Position numbers and translations under genes: made by a program. 36,829 nucleotides of DNA from Deltaproteobacteria bacterium (GTDB taxonomy: Bacteria; Desulfobacterota; Deferrisomatia; Deferrisomatales; JACRMM01): assembly GCA_016214985.1 (NCBI GenBank), contig JACRMM010000014.1, positions 42,450 through 79,278 on the forward strand, written 5' to 3'. The notes under the pieces are model-generated. The model had not been told where the DNA came from. It saw nothing but the letters and a program-made list of their open reading frames with translations, and did not search any database. Below, in pieces: positions 15,017 to 23,171 of the stretch. Position 1 is the stretch's first letter. Each line of letters starts with the position of its first letter.

Positions 15017-16897
15017 CCTCGATCCCTGGTCGGCGCGTCGGTCTTCGTCGAGCCGCCGGAACCCCTCCATCAAGAGCCCCTCGGTGCTCCCTTCAACCGT
15101 GACGGCGTCCACAGTCTGTCCGGGGGCGATGCGGAAGCCGCCCTCGGTCCAGCGGATCATCTGGTAGAGCGCCTCCTCGCCGATCAGTCCCGGCGCCCGG
15201 GCGTCCACGACTCGTCCCTGGTCCACAGCAACCTGGCCGATCCCCTCGGGTCCCTCGATCGACACGACCGCCGTCTTCCCGCCCCCGGAGAGGATCTGCA
15301 GGGTGTCGGCCAGGCTCATGTCGCGCAGGTTGCCGGTGATGTAGCCGCGTTCTGGCGCCCTGCGCGCCGCCGCCCGGTGGAGCTTCGTCTCCAGCACCTC
15401 GGGGTGGATGCCGATCGGCAGCACGTCCTCGGCGCCCAGGCGCAGCGCGTACATGGTGTCCGGGGCCGCCGCGTCCGCGGTGAGGAGGAAGACCGGCGGA
15501 CGCCGATCCGCCGGAGCCTTCGACAGGTCCTCGAGCACAGGAAGGCCGGCGGCCATGGTGGCGAGGATCGCGTCCCAGGTGTCCAACAGCCGTTCTGTCG
15601 GGACCGGCCCCGGCGCCGCTCGCTCAACCTGCCAGCCGGTCGCCTCCAGGTGCGACGTGAGGGGCTCCCAGCCCTCGGGAAGGAGCGAAAGCAGGCGGCG
15701 GGTCGCTTCCCAGCGGGTGAGGAGGTTCTCCCCCGCCACCCAGCGGATGAGGCTCGTTACCGCGTCCGGGTCGAGAGACGGCGCCGCCCTCAGGTCCTCC
15801 AGGGCTTGTGCCGGGTCGCGGCCACGGGCGAGGGAGCGCTCGTAGACGGTGACGGCCGCCACGATCTCGTCGCCGGGGAGAGGGATGCCGACCGGCTCCT
15901 CCGGCCATCCGTCGAGGGCCGCGTTCCAGGCGCGAAGCACCAGGCAATCGAGCCCGACCTCCTCGATCGCCCGCCGACCGGCCAGGAACCGCACCAACAA
16001 CACCGCCTTCTTCGCCGGTTCGAAGGCCTCTCCGAGAATCCTCGCTGCGCAGGCCTCTGCGAGGGCGAGTGCCTCGCGCCGCAGCACGCCCGCGGTGACC
16101 AGGGCGCCCTCCAGGGCAGCGACCGGGTCGCCGTAGAGCCGCAGAGCGGCGGAGCCGCCGCGAACCTCGTCCTTCCAGGATTCGTGGAGCCACACCGACT
16201 CGATTCCCGGCCGGTCGGCCAGCGCTGAGGCTTCCTGGGGTGTCGAGGCTCGCGTGACCCGGTAGCCGTGCGCCTCGAGCAGCGACGCCAGGGCGCGCCG
16301 GCGCCGGGGGTCGGGGTCGGCGACCGCCGCCTCACGCGCGCGCCGGTTCGTGGTCGAGGCCGCCGGGCGCGAGGGCGAACCCACCGTCAGGGGGGACGGG
16401 CCCAGGGAGGGCAGGGAGATCTCGGTGGCGACGGGCTCCAACGCCGGTTCGCCACCGTAGTGGTGGCCCAGAAGACGGTCGATGACCGCCTCGGGCGCGA
16501 CCCGGACAAGGACCTTCCGCGCTCCGGACGCGAAGCGCACCTCGTCGATCGTTGAGAGGTCGTGGGGGTCGGTCAGGGCGACCTGGAGGGTGCTCCGGGC
16601 CGGCTCCCAAGCCATGGGCAGGGCCCGGAGCCGCCGCGCCAGACCCTCGGGCACCCGCGCCAGCGCCGCCGGTTCGACGGCGTCGAGGGAGGACAGAAAC
16701 GGGGGGACGTTCCACTGCATCGAGAGCACCTTGGCCAGGTCCTCTTCGGACACCAGTCCCAGCCGCAGCAGGTGCGTCCCCAGGCGGCCCGGCTGGGCGC
16801 GTTGTCGTTCCAGCGCCCGAGCGAGGCCGTCGGCATCCACCAGGCCCGCGCGCAGGAGCAGGTCGCCGAGAGGGATGCGGACGGGTCGGGTTCTCAC
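14990..16897 (-). CDS. MshEN - degenerate receiver - DUF4388 (PATAN) signalling protein
   Basis: A 635-residue multidomain regulator. Residues 9-32 and 38-61 form two MshEN motifs with a 5-residue spacer; the first motif has P9 in place of Arg. A GspE N-terminal-like region runs to about 140. The middle (about 195-480) is unassigned. A CheY-like segment at about 410-520 contains VFLLTAD and LGAEDVLPIGI, but the phosphoacceptor aspartate seems lost. The C-terminal ~110 residues match DUF4388/PATAN (GNLRDMSLADTLQILSGG, VDQGRVVDA, EALYQMIRWTEGGFRI). The GTG start overlaps the pilT stop (GTGA), so it is coupled to pilT. Its 3' end overlaps the convergent MshEN pseudo-ATPase gene by 27 nt. Probably a c-di-GMP-responsive partner of PilT. 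Confidence 0.75.
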   Translation of the reverse strand: MRTRPVRIPLGDLLLRAGLVDADGLARALERQRAQPGRLGTHLLRLGLVSEEDLAKVLSMQWNVPPFLSSLDAVEPAALARVPEGLARRLRALPMAWEPARSTLQVALTDPHDLSTIDEVRFASGARKVLVRVAPEAVIDRLLGHHYGGEPALEPVATEISLPSLGPSPLTVGSPSRPAASTTNRRAREAAVADPDPRRRRALASLLEAHGYRVTRASTPQEASALADRPGIESVWLHESWKDEVRGGSAALRLYGDPVAALEGALVTAGVLRREALALAEACAARILGEAFEPAKKAVLLVRFLAGRRAIEEVGLDCLVLRAWNAALDGWPEEPVGIPLPGDEIVAAVTVYERSLARGRDPAQALEDLRAAPSLDPDAVTSLIRWVAGENLLTRWEATRRLLSLLPEGWEPLTSHLEATGWQVERAAPGPVPTERLLDTWDAILATMAAGLPVLEDLSKAPADRRPPVFLLTADAAAPDTMYALRLGAEDVLPIGIHPEVLETKLHRAAARRAPERGYITGNLRDMSLADTLQILSGGGKTAVVSIEGPEGIGQVAVDQGRVVDARAPGLIGEEALYQMIRWTEGGFRIAPGQTVDAVTVEGSTEGLLMEGFRRLDEDRRADQGSRSDEVPDLG

Positions 16898-17958
16898 GGC
16901 GTCTTGGTACCCAAGCGCTCGAAGACGGCCTTGTTCTGGGCGTAGCGGGCCGCCTCTTCGGGGGTCACGGCCTTGGCGTTGACGAGCTCGAGCAGGTGCT
17001 GGTCCAGGAGCTGCATCCCGTCCTTGCGACCCGTCTGAATGAGCGACGGTATCTGGAAGGTCTTGGCTTCGCGGATGAGGTGGCCCACCGCAGGGGTGTT
17101 GACGAGGACCTCCAGGGCCGCGATCCGGCCGCGGCCGTCCGCGCGGCGCAACAGGACCTGGGCGATTACGCCGCGCAGGCTCTCGGCGAGCATCGAGCGC
17201 ACCTGAGACTGCTGGTCGGCCGGAAAGGCGTCGATGATCCGGTCCACGGTCTTGGCGGCGCTCTGGGTGTGCAGGGTGCCCAGCACCAGCAGGCCGGTCT
17301 CCGCGCCGGTGAGCGCCAGGGCGACGGTGTCGGTGTCGCGCATCTCGCCGACCAGGAGCACGTTCGGGTCCTCCCGCAGGGCGGCTCGAAGTCCTGCAGC
17401 GAAGGACCGGGCGTCGCTGCCTACCTCCCGTTGGTGGATCAGGCACTGGGCATCGTCGTGGAGGAACTCCAGGGGATCCTCCAGGGTGATGATGTGGTCG
17501 GCCCGCTCGACGTTGCGGTGGTGGATCATGGAAGCCAGGGTCGTACTCTTGCCGCTGCCGGTGGGCCCGGTGACGACCACGAGGCCGCGCCGCAGGGAGG
17601 CGAGCTCCCGAACCACCGGGGGCATGCCGAGGGAGTCAAGGGTCGGGGGCGTGGCAGGAATCCATCGAAAGGACGCTCCGAGGCCCTTCCGGTGGAAGTA
17701 GGCGTTGCCCCGAAACCGCGCGAGCCCCTCGATCCCGTAGCCGAAGTCGATGTCCCGCGTCTGCTCGAGCGCTTCAATCTGCTCCTCGGAGAGGACCTCG
17801 TAGATCAGATCCTGGGCGTCGCCCGGGTCGAGTGGGGTGCTGCGGGCCCGCTGGAGCACTCCGTTGACGCGGAACACCGGGGGGACACCCGCGCTCACGT
17901 GGAGGTCGGACCCCCCGAGCTCCACGAGGGTCTGCAGGAGGGAGTCGAGACGGGCCAT
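16894..17958 (-). CDS. pilT: PilT/PilU-type twitching motility ATPase
   Basis: Hexameric ATPase that powers type IV pilus retraction. The 354 residues contain intact Walker A GPTGSGKS (131-138), an Asp box (ITLEDPLEF), Walker B LLVGEMRD with E205, and the His box GTLHT (H230). The HLIREAKTFQIPSLIQTG segment corresponds to the AIRNLIRE-type PilT motif. The C-terminus runs to QNKAVFERLGTKTP. Its stop overlaps the downstream MshEN-PATAN gene by 4 nt. No pilin, pilB, pilC or secretin gene is in the window, so this is either a dispersed pilT or an extra paralogue with its own regulators. Confidence 0.92.
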   Translation of the reverse strand: MARLDSLLQTLVELGGSDLHVSAGVPPVFRVNGVLQRARSTPLDPGDAQDLIYEVLSEEQIEALEQTRDIDFGYGIEGLARFRGNAYFHRKGLGASFRWIPATPPTLDSLGMPPVVRELASLRRGLVVVTGPTGSGKSTTLASMIHHRNVERADHIITLEDPLEFLHDDAQCLIHQREVGSDARSFAAGLRAALREDPNVLLVGEMRDTDTVALALTGAETGLLVLGTLHTQSAAKTVDRIIDAFPADQQSQVRSMLAESLRGVIAQVLLRRADGRGRIAALEVLVNTPAVGHLIREAKTFQIPSLIQTGRKDGMQLLDQHLLELVNAKAVTPEEAARYAQNKAVFERLGTKTP

Positions 17959-18028
17959 GGGGCCGGACCCTAGACCACGACCAACACGCGTGTCAAGCGC
18001 GCTCTCCTGCCGCTTTCGAACGGCGCGT

Positions 18029-18676
18029 TCACTTGGCGCGCCGAGGGGTGGGCTTCGTGATCTCGGAGCAGTAGCTCTGGTCGCGCGCGGCCTTGACGGC
18101 CCCGGCGAGCATCTCCGGGTCCAGGCGCCCCAGATGGATCAGGCGGACGCGTCCCTGGGCATCCAAGAGGAACGAGGTAGGTGTGCCCACGACACCGTAG
18201 CGCTCCGCTGTCTCGAAGTACTCCTCGGTCTCCTTGTCGTGGACGATCGGGAATGTGATACCTTTGTCGCGGCAGAAGGGGACGACGCGCTCGTCGTACT
18301 CCGGGCCGTCGAGGCAGACGCCCACCACGAGCAGGTTCTCGGGGCCGAGCTGGCGCGCGAACGCCTGCAGATCGGGAATCTCCTTCTGGCAGGGGAAGCA
18401 GAAGTAGCTCCAGAAGACGAGGAGCACCGGTCGCTGACCGATCTGCTCCGACAGGGTGAAGGTGTTCCCCGAGAGGGCCGGTAAGGTGAAGGTCGGTGCG
18501 AAATCGCCCACTCGCACCACGCCCGTAGTGGGAGGTGGCGCACCCCGGGCTGCGGTCGGGTTCTGGACCCCGACGCCCAGGACGGCCGCGGCGAGGGCCG
18601 CCGCGGCCGCGAGCGATCGCAAGGCCTTACCTAGGCGCGCGCCTCGGCGGTGAGAAGGGGGCGTCGTGACGTCCAT
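18029..18676 (-). CDS. TlpA/ResA-like membrane-anchored thioredoxin
   Basis: Extracytoplasmic thiol-disulfide oxidoreductase of the redoxin/TlpA type, plausibly reducing apocytochrome cysteines before haem attachment; ResB/CcsA genes lie 5 kb away. The 215 residues have an Arg-rich n-region and a hydrophobic stretch at about 21-40 (signal or anchor). The redoxin part starts GDFAPTFTLPAL and holds the active site WSYFCFPCQKE (CxxC). GVVGTPTSFLLDAQG carries the cis-proline. The ATG at 18676 has a strong GGAGGAG 5 nt upstream. It overlaps the start of the opposite-strand hydrolase by 11 nt. A further Cys near the C-terminus (SYCSE) is unusual. Confidence 0.82.
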   Translation of the reverse strand: MDVTTPPSHRRGARLGKALRSLAAAAALAAAVLGVGVQNPTAARGAPPPTTGVVRVGDFAPTFTLPALSGNTFTLSEQIGQRPVLLVFWSYFCFPCQKEIPDLQAFARQLGPENLLVVGVCLDGPEYDERVVPFCRDKGITFPIVHDKETEEYFETAERYGVVGTPTSFLLDAQGRVRLIHLGRLDPEMLAGAVKAARDQSYCSEITKPTPRRAK

Positions 18677-19391
18677 CGTGCTCCTCCATGGGCTCGGAGT
18701 CGACCACCGCATGTGGTCGCTCCAGCTGGGCGCTCTGCAATCATTGGGCCCGCTCTGGGCCCCAGACCTCCCCGGGTTTGGGGCCGAACCCCCGGTTCCT
18801 CCGCCGGCCCGCTCGGCGGAGGCCTACGCGGACTGGGTCGCGGCCGCGCTCCGGACGCGCGGAAGCGGGCCCCACGGGGTGGCCGGTTACTCCATGGGCG
18901 GCAGCGTGGCGCTGTTGCTCGCTCTTCGCCACCCGGACCTCGTCGCCCGCCTCGCCCTGTGCTGCTGCTCCCCGCGGTGGGGCCGGGGCGGGGGCCGATG
19001 GGTTTCCCGGCTTCTTGCCGGGAGGGGGGGATACCTGGCCGCCGAGGTGTTTCAGCTCTCGGTCCGCTGGGCCTTCCGGCGATCGGGGCTCGACGGTGCG
19101 CTGGAGCCGGTCGTCGCGGACATGACCCGCCGGGCCCATCGGCCCACCATGGCCACCCTGTGCCGCTCCCTCGCACGGCTGGACCTGCGGCCGGCGCTCG
19201 CCGGCGTGGCCTGCCCCACGCTGGTGGTGGGCGGCACGCGCGAGCTTCTGGTCCCCGCCTCCCACCACCGGCGCATGGCCCGGGCCATTCCGCGTGCGGA
19301 GCTCCGGCTGTTCCGAGGCGCAGGGCATGTCCTGTGCGTGACCCGGGCAGGAGAGTTTTCGGCAGTCCTTCGTGGTTTCTTTAGGCACTGA
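18666..19391 (+). CDS. Alpha/beta hydrolase (BioH/MenH-like)
   Basis: A 241-residue serine hydrolase. It has an oxyanion-region LLHGLGVDH (6-14), the nucleophile elbow GYSMGG with S76, an acid position in VVGGTRELLVP (E193 where Asp is usual) and H221 in GAGH. The fold and length fit pimeloyl-ACP methyl ester esterase (BioH), MenH-like or enol-lactone hydrolases, and the sequence alone does not decide. The GTG at 18666 is chosen because GAGAAGGGGG lies about 6 nt upstream and the first strand starts directly after it. Its 5' end overlaps the divergent TlpA-like gene by 11 nt. A hypothetical gene follows 33 nt downstream. The cluster CCCC...CS near residue 99-102 is odd. Confidence 0.75.
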   Translation: MTSIVLLHGLGVDHRMWSLQLGALQSLGPLWAPDLPGFGAEPPVPPPARSAEAYADWVAAALRTRGSGPHGVAGYSMGGSVALLLALRHPDLVARLALCCCSPRWGRGGGRWVSRLLAGRGGYLAAEVFQLSVRWAFRRSGLDGALEPVVADMTRRAHRPTMATLCRSLARLDLRPALAGVACPTLVVGGTRELLVPASHHRRMARAIPRAELRLFRGAGHVLCVTRAGEFSAVLRGFFRH

Positions 19392-19424
19392 CTGAGCGCC
19401 GCACGGCGCGGGGAGGGAAGGTTC

Positions 19425-19955
19425 ATGCAGCTGTCCGAAGAGGTTCGCGAGTTCTTGGAGGCTGCGTCCCTGGCCGCTCTCTTCGTTCCCCTGGACCTGG
19501 GGCGCGGCGAGGAGGCGGTGCTCGTGGTCAAGAGCACGCGCGACGTGCTCGAGGGGCTGAAGGCCGCGTCGCCGCCCATAGAACTGGGCTGGGTGCTCGA
19601 GCCGACGGAGCGAGGGCCGGCGTTGTGCCTCGCGGTGCGCGTGCGGTCGCCCGGGATCGGGGAGCTGCTGGCCGAGGTGTACTTCGACGTGACGGACCCG
19701 GCGGACGGAAACCTGCTCGAGCGGCTCGCGTCGCAGACCCGGTTGCAAGCCGCTCTTCTGGACGAGGAGATGGACGTCGTCTGGGTGGCCGAGGTTCCCT
19801 GGGACGAGGTGCGTGCGCTGGAGTCGGACCAGATGCGCGATCGCGCCGAGGAGCTTGCGGAGCGCACCGAAGCGTACGACTTTGAGTCGGCCCGCTCTCT
19901 CGTCCATGAAACGGTGAGCCTCGAGCAATTGGCGGCACGAGCCTTCGCCTCCTGA
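19425..19955 (+). CDS. Hypothetical soluble acidic protein
   Basis: A 176-residue protein I do not recognise. It is rich in Glu, Asp, Leu and Ala, with no signal peptide, membrane segment or cysteine motif (a single Cys). The predicted pattern is an N-terminal helix (EEVREFLEAASLAALF), alternating strands up to about residue 120, then two helices (QMRDRAEELAERTEAY and the C-terminal EQLAARAF). ATG 19425 follows GGGGAGGGAAGG. A GCGCCG-CA-CGGCGC hairpin (19396-19409) precedes it. It is probably co-transcribed with the hydrolase upstream and converges with the HTH membrane protein gene 25 nt downstream. Confidence 0.75.
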   Translation: MQLSEEVREFLEAASLAALFVPLDLGRGEEAVLVVKSTRDVLEGLKAASPPIELGWVLEPTERGPALCLAVRVRSPGIGELLAEVYFDVTDPADGNLLERLASQTRLQAALLDEEMDVVWVAEVPWDEVRALESDQMRDRAEELAERTEAYDFESARSLVHETVSLEQLAARAFAS

Positions 19956-19980
19956 GGGGGCGCCACTCTCGGCGGGGCTC

Positions 19981-20889
19981 TCACGGGGCGGGGCCTGGGA
20001 CGAAGCGCTCCCCCTTCTCGTCCCACCGATAGCTGCCCGCATTCCACAGGGCCCGAACCTCGGCAGCGTCGACCCCGAGCGCCCGCGCCGCCTCGAGGCG
20101 CTCGAGCGCGTCCAGGAGCTCGGTGTCGCTGACCTGGAAGTCCCCGTTTTCGTCCGCCCAGTGCACCCACTCGACGTCGATGCGGGTGTCTCCGCCCAGG
20201 GTCATCGGCTTGCCCCTGCGGCCCGGCGTGACGATCTCGCCTCGGACGCGGTAGGCGGTGCCCGTGGGCCGATCGGCCGGCGCCCTCACCAGGTACGCGA
20301 GCCGGGAGACCGCCGGGCCTGCGGTGAGGATCCAGCGGACGAGCCCCGCGGGCGTGGGGCCCGCGTCGGGCGGTGTGGTGCTCGAGACCAGCGACCACCC
20401 CGGCGGAAGCTGTTCGCGGAGGATGACGCGCTGGGGCGACGAACCTTCGCTGCGCAGCCAGACGACCACGGGCACCACGGCCCCGGGGGGCGCGTAGGCC
20501 GGCAGCCGGCGCCCGGCCTGCACGCGGACCGGCGGCGGCGGCCACAAAGCCCAGACGACCAGGCCGATTACCGCGAGGACGGTGACGGACGCGGCAACGA
20601 CGCGGCGCCGGGGCCGAGGGGGAGTTGGGCCCGGCGCCGCCGCGTCCGTCGCGGGCTCGTCATCTCTCAGGATGTCCTCGAGGGCGACCTCCAGCGCTTG
20701 GGCCAGGGCCTGGGCATTATCCCGCTTCACGGTCGAGGTCCGGTTGTTCTCCCAACGGCTCACCGTGTCGACGGTGACACCGACGACTTCGGCCACGTAG
20801 AGCTGCGTCAGGCCCTTGGACTCCCTGAGGCGGCGGATCACGTCTCCGTGGAGGCGCAGAGAGGTCGGAGGGGGGGCAGTACGGGTCAT
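19981..20889 (-). CDS. RodZ-like membrane-anchored XRE-HTH protein with extracytoplasmic domain
   Basis: A 302-residue one-pass protein. Residues 14-75 form an XRE helix-turn-helix (RRLRESKGLTQLYVAEVVGV then VDTVSRWENNR). A Pro/Ala linker with RPRRR (about 80-96) precedes one transmembrane helix (97-116). The outside part begins VRVQAGRRLPAYAPPG and has a DUF11-like beta region (LREQLPPGWSLVSSTTPP, GLVRWILTAGPA). It ends with DENGDFQVSDTELLDAL, which resembles an EF-hand/dockerin calcium loop. This topology mirrors RodZ, but the outer domain differs. It is divergent from pyrD. Whether the HTH binds DNA or a cytoskeletal partner cannot be told. Confidence 0.7.
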   Translation of the reverse strand: MTRTAPPPTSLRLHGDVIRRLRESKGLTQLYVAEVVGVTVDTVSRWENNRTSTVKRDNAQALAQALEVALEDILRDDEPATDAAAPGPTPPRPRRRVVAASVTVLAVIGLVVWALWPPPPVRVQAGRRLPAYAPPGAVVPVVVWLRSEGSSPQRVILREQLPPGWSLVSSTTPPDAGPTPAGLVRWILTAGPAVSRLAYLVRAPADRPTGTAYRVRGEIVTPGRRGKPMTLGGDTRIDVEWVHWADENGDFQVSDTELLDALERLEAARALGVDAAEVRALWNAGSYRWDEKGERFVPGPAP

Positions 20890-21126
20890 GGATGGCGCTT
20901 GGCCGGCTCCTTGAAAACGGCCCCGGCGAGCGCCGCGGCGGCTGACGAAGGCCGCACGCTACCAGAGTTCTGGGGCCGTGTCACGGGTCGTGCCGGGTTG
21001 TGCCGGCTCGCCGCTTGACCCCCCTCAGCCCCCCCGATACAATCGCGCCTCTGGCGTTTGCGGTGCTGCTGTTGGGCCGGTCGCCAGCCACCCGTCGTTC
21101 CTCACCCGCCAGCCGCGAGGTTGCTC

Positions 21127-22065
21127 ATGGAAGACTCCCGGCGCCGAGATGCCGTGGATCTTACCTCTCGGCTCGGTCCCCTGGAGCTCCGAAACCCCGT
21201 GATCGCCGCATCCGGAACGTTCGGGTACGGGGAGGAGTACGCCTCCTATCTCGATCTGTCGGCGTTGGGCGCGGTGGCCGTGAAGGGGCTGAGCTTGGAA
21301 CCGCGTGCCGGAAACCCGGTTCCCCGCATCGTGGAGACCCGGGCCGGCATGCTCAACGCGATCGGCCTCCAGAACGTCGGCGTCCGCGCCTTTGAGGCGG
21401 AGAAGATGCCGTGGCTGCGTGAGGTCGGGGTGCCGGTGATCGTGAACTTCTTCGGCAGCACGGTCGACGAGTACGTTGCGTGCGCCCGCAAGGTCGGACG
21501 CATCGAGGGGGTGGCCGCCCTGGAGATGAACATCTCCTGCCCCAACGTGAAGGCCGGGGGAATCGCCTTCGGTGTCGTCCCGGAGCTCGCTCGCAGCGTG
21601 GTCGCTGCCGTGCGCCGGGCTACGGACCTCCCGCTCATCGTGAAGCTTTCACCGAATGTTACGGATATCCGACCACTCGCCCGGGCCGCGGCCGAGGCCG
21701 GAGCGGATGCGCTGGCTCTCATCAACACGTTGACCGGTATGGCCGTCGACCTGGACCGTCGCCGCCCGGCGCTGGCGAACGTCACCGGAGGGCTCTCGGG
21801 CCCGGCGATCAAGCCGGTCGCGCTGCGGATGGTTTGGGAGGTCTTGCAGGAGGTCGATCTCCCCGTGATCGGGATCGGGGGGATCCTCGACGCGCGCGAC
21901 GCGCTGGAGTTTTTGTGCCTGGGAGCGCGGGCCGTGCAGGTCGGGACGGCCAACTTCCTCAAGCCGTGGGTGTGCCGCGAGATCGTCGGGGGAATCGGAG
22001 ACTACTTGCGAGGACAGAGGTTGGCGACGCTGTCGAGTTTCGTCGGAACGTTCCGCGCCGTTTAG
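21127..22065 (+). CDS. pyrD: Dihydroorotate dehydrogenase, class 1B catalytic subunit
   Basis: FMN enzyme oxidising dihydroorotate to orotate in pyrimidine synthesis. The 312 residues match PyrD class 1: NPVIAASGTFGYGEEY, LSLEPRAGNPVPRI, NAIGLQNVGV, NISCPN with the catalytic base C138 (Cys marks class 1), IVKLSPNVTDI, and the C-terminal phosphate-binding GIGGILDARDALEFLCLGA. The class 1B partner PyrK (Fe-S/FAD subunit) is not in the window, so the 1B call rests on similarity. ATG 21127 has GAGG 7 nt upstream; the frame is open further upstream but the extra sequence is not PyrD-like. A terminator follows. Confidence 0.94.
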   Translation: MEDSRRRDAVDLTSRLGPLELRNPVIAASGTFGYGEEYASYLDLSALGAVAVKGLSLEPRAGNPVPRIVETRAGMLNAIGLQNVGVRAFEAEKMPWLREVGVPVIVNFFGSTVDEYVACARKVGRIEGVAALEMNISCPNVKAGGIAFGVVPELARSVVAAVRRATDLPLIVKLSPNVTDIRPLARAAAEAGADALALINTLTGMAVDLDRRRPALANVTGGLSGPAIKPVALRMVWEVLQEVDLPVIGIGGILDARDALEFLCLGARAVQVGTANFLKPWVCREIVGGIGDYLRGQRLATLSSFVGTFRAV

Positions 22066-22100
22066 CAGGAGGCCTGTCCCTGGGAGTTCCTCCGAGCGGA

Positions 22101-22125
22101 GGGTCGGCCTCGAGCAGGCCGACCC
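22101..22125. repeat. Inverted repeat after pyrD
   Basis: GGGTCGGCCT and AGGCCGACCC pair perfectly (10 bp) around a CGAGC loop, 35 nt after the pyrD stop and directly ahead of the stronger terminator hairpin. There is no T-run. It may stabilise the pyrD mRNA end or help termination. Confidence 0.5.
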
Positions 22126-22132
22126 CGAAATA

Positions 22133-22160
22133 CGAAGAGGCCCCTTCCGGGGCCTCTTCG
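22133..22160. terminator. Bidirectional intrinsic terminator between pyrD and rpmB
   Basis: CGAAGAGGCCCC, a TTCC loop and GGGGCCTCTTCG give a perfect 12-bp stem. It is followed by TGCTCTTT on the + side and by TATTTC on the - side. It sits between the convergent pyrD and rpmB genes and can serve both. Confidence 0.85.
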
Positions 22161-22181
22161 TGCTCTTTGGGGCGCGCGCCG

Positions 22182-22373
22182 TCAGGCGGCCTTCGTGACC
22201 TTCCCGGAGCGCAGACACCGAGTGCACACGCGCAGCCGTTGCGCAGCACCACCCACCAGGGCGCGCACCGTCTGAAGGTTCGGGTGCAGAACCCGCTTCG
22301 TCTTGTTGTTCGCGTGGCTCACGTGATTGCCGCGGCCCGAGTTCTTTCCGCAGATGGTGCAGGTTCTCGACAT
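22182..22373 (-). CDS. rpmB: 50S ribosomal protein L28, zinc-binding (C+) form
   Basis: Small 63-residue L28 of the large ribosomal subunit. It has the four-cysteine form: C5/C8 (CTICGK) and C50/C53 ([10 protein letters not shown]), with the typical [19 protein letters not shown] core. C+ paralogues bind zinc, while C- versions replace them under zinc limitation in some bacteria; no zinc-responsive site is evident here. An AGGAGG-like purine run (CATCCTCCTGG in + orientation) lies just upstream. It is transcribed leftward into the shared terminator. Confidence 0.95.
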   Translation of the reverse strand: MSRTCTICGKNSGRGNHVSHANNKTKRVLHPNLQTVRALVGGAAQRLRVCTRCLRSGKVTKAA

Positions 22374-22464
22374 ATCTCATCCTCCTGGAGGCCGATGTCA
22401 GCGAAAGTGCAATTGAGTACCACAGCCGGCCCCGGGAGGCAAGAACAATCACGGCCGGACACGG

Positions 22465-23157
22465 TCAGGAGAAGGGCTTCCACCAGGGTTTCTTGTCGCC
22501 CGTGAGCCGGTAGGGGCGACCGCGGCCGCGAACCTCGTGGAGCTCGTCCTCGAGCTCGATGATGCGCTTGTCCCTCTCCTGAAGCTGTTCCCGGAGCGCC
22601 TGCACCTGCTCCTTGAGTTTGCGGATCACGGTGTCGCGCGGGTCCGGGCTTCTCTGCTGTGGCGCCGCTGTGGCGCCGCGCTCCTTGGCCGGTTCGTCCG
22701 TGCCGGCCGAATCAACGGGAACGGGCCAGTCCTTGGCGAAGTGGCGCAGCCGCAGCAGGACATCCGACGGTAACCGGAACGTCTGGGGCGGGCCCACCGT
22801 CCACGCCTCTCCCTGGTGCGCGCACGCGTGCACCCGGAACTGTCCCGCGTCCAAGAAGCTCTGGAGAAACCGAAGATCGTCCGCGTCCTGCGGGTAGCAG
22901 CGCAGATCGTAGCTCACGGGCTCGGTCGGGATGTCGTAGAGGAGCACCGATACGGTGACGCGGCCCGCCTCGTCCCGGGCCACCTCGACCCCGACCTCTG
23001 CCTCCAGGGCCTTGGACAGATCGGGGACCTTGAGAAGCAGGTGAGGATGGCCCATGCGATCGACGTCCCGCACGACGTTGAAGGCCAGTAAGGCCTTCGA
23101 CGCCTCGTCGCTCAACTGGAACCGGGGATGGCGGGCGTCGGACTCGCTTGAGCTCAT
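22465..23157 (-). CDS. Hypothetical protein with C-terminal coiled coil
   Basis: A 230-residue protein of unknown function. Residues about 10-140 form a mixed alpha/beta domain with strands such as RVTVSVLLYDIP and an RLPSDVLLRLRHFAKDWP segment. A low-complexity linker (about 150-175) follows, then a coiled coil (about 180-215, VIRKLKEQVQALREQLQERD) and a basic, Trp-containing tail. No membrane segment or signal is present. The ATG at 23157 lies 14 nt after the resB stop; a GTG at 23244 overlapping resB is the alternative start, since the ribosome-binding site at 23157 is weak. It is probably co-transcribed with resB-ccsA, but a cytochrome role is not supported by its own sequence. Confidence 0.7.
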   Translation of the reverse strand: MSSSESDARHPRFQLSDEASKALLAFNVVRDVDRMGHPHLLLKVPDLSKALEAEVGVEVARDEAGRVTVSVLLYDIPTEPVSYDLRCYPQDADDLRFLQSFLDAGQFRVHACAHQGEAWTVGPPQTFRLPSDVLLRLRHFAKDWPVPVDSAGTDEPAKERGATAAPQQRSPDPRDTVIRKLKEQVQALREQLQERDKRIIELEDELHEVRGRGRPYRLTGDKKPWWKPFS

Positions 23158-23171
23158 GTGGAGGGCCGTGG

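Noticed and set aside
16895..17446. Upstream extension of the MshEN-PATAN frame into pilT
   Set aside because: The extra sequence is Arg/Pro-rich and antiparallel in character to no known domain; the GTG overlapping the pilT stop gives the exact start needed for the first MshEN motif.
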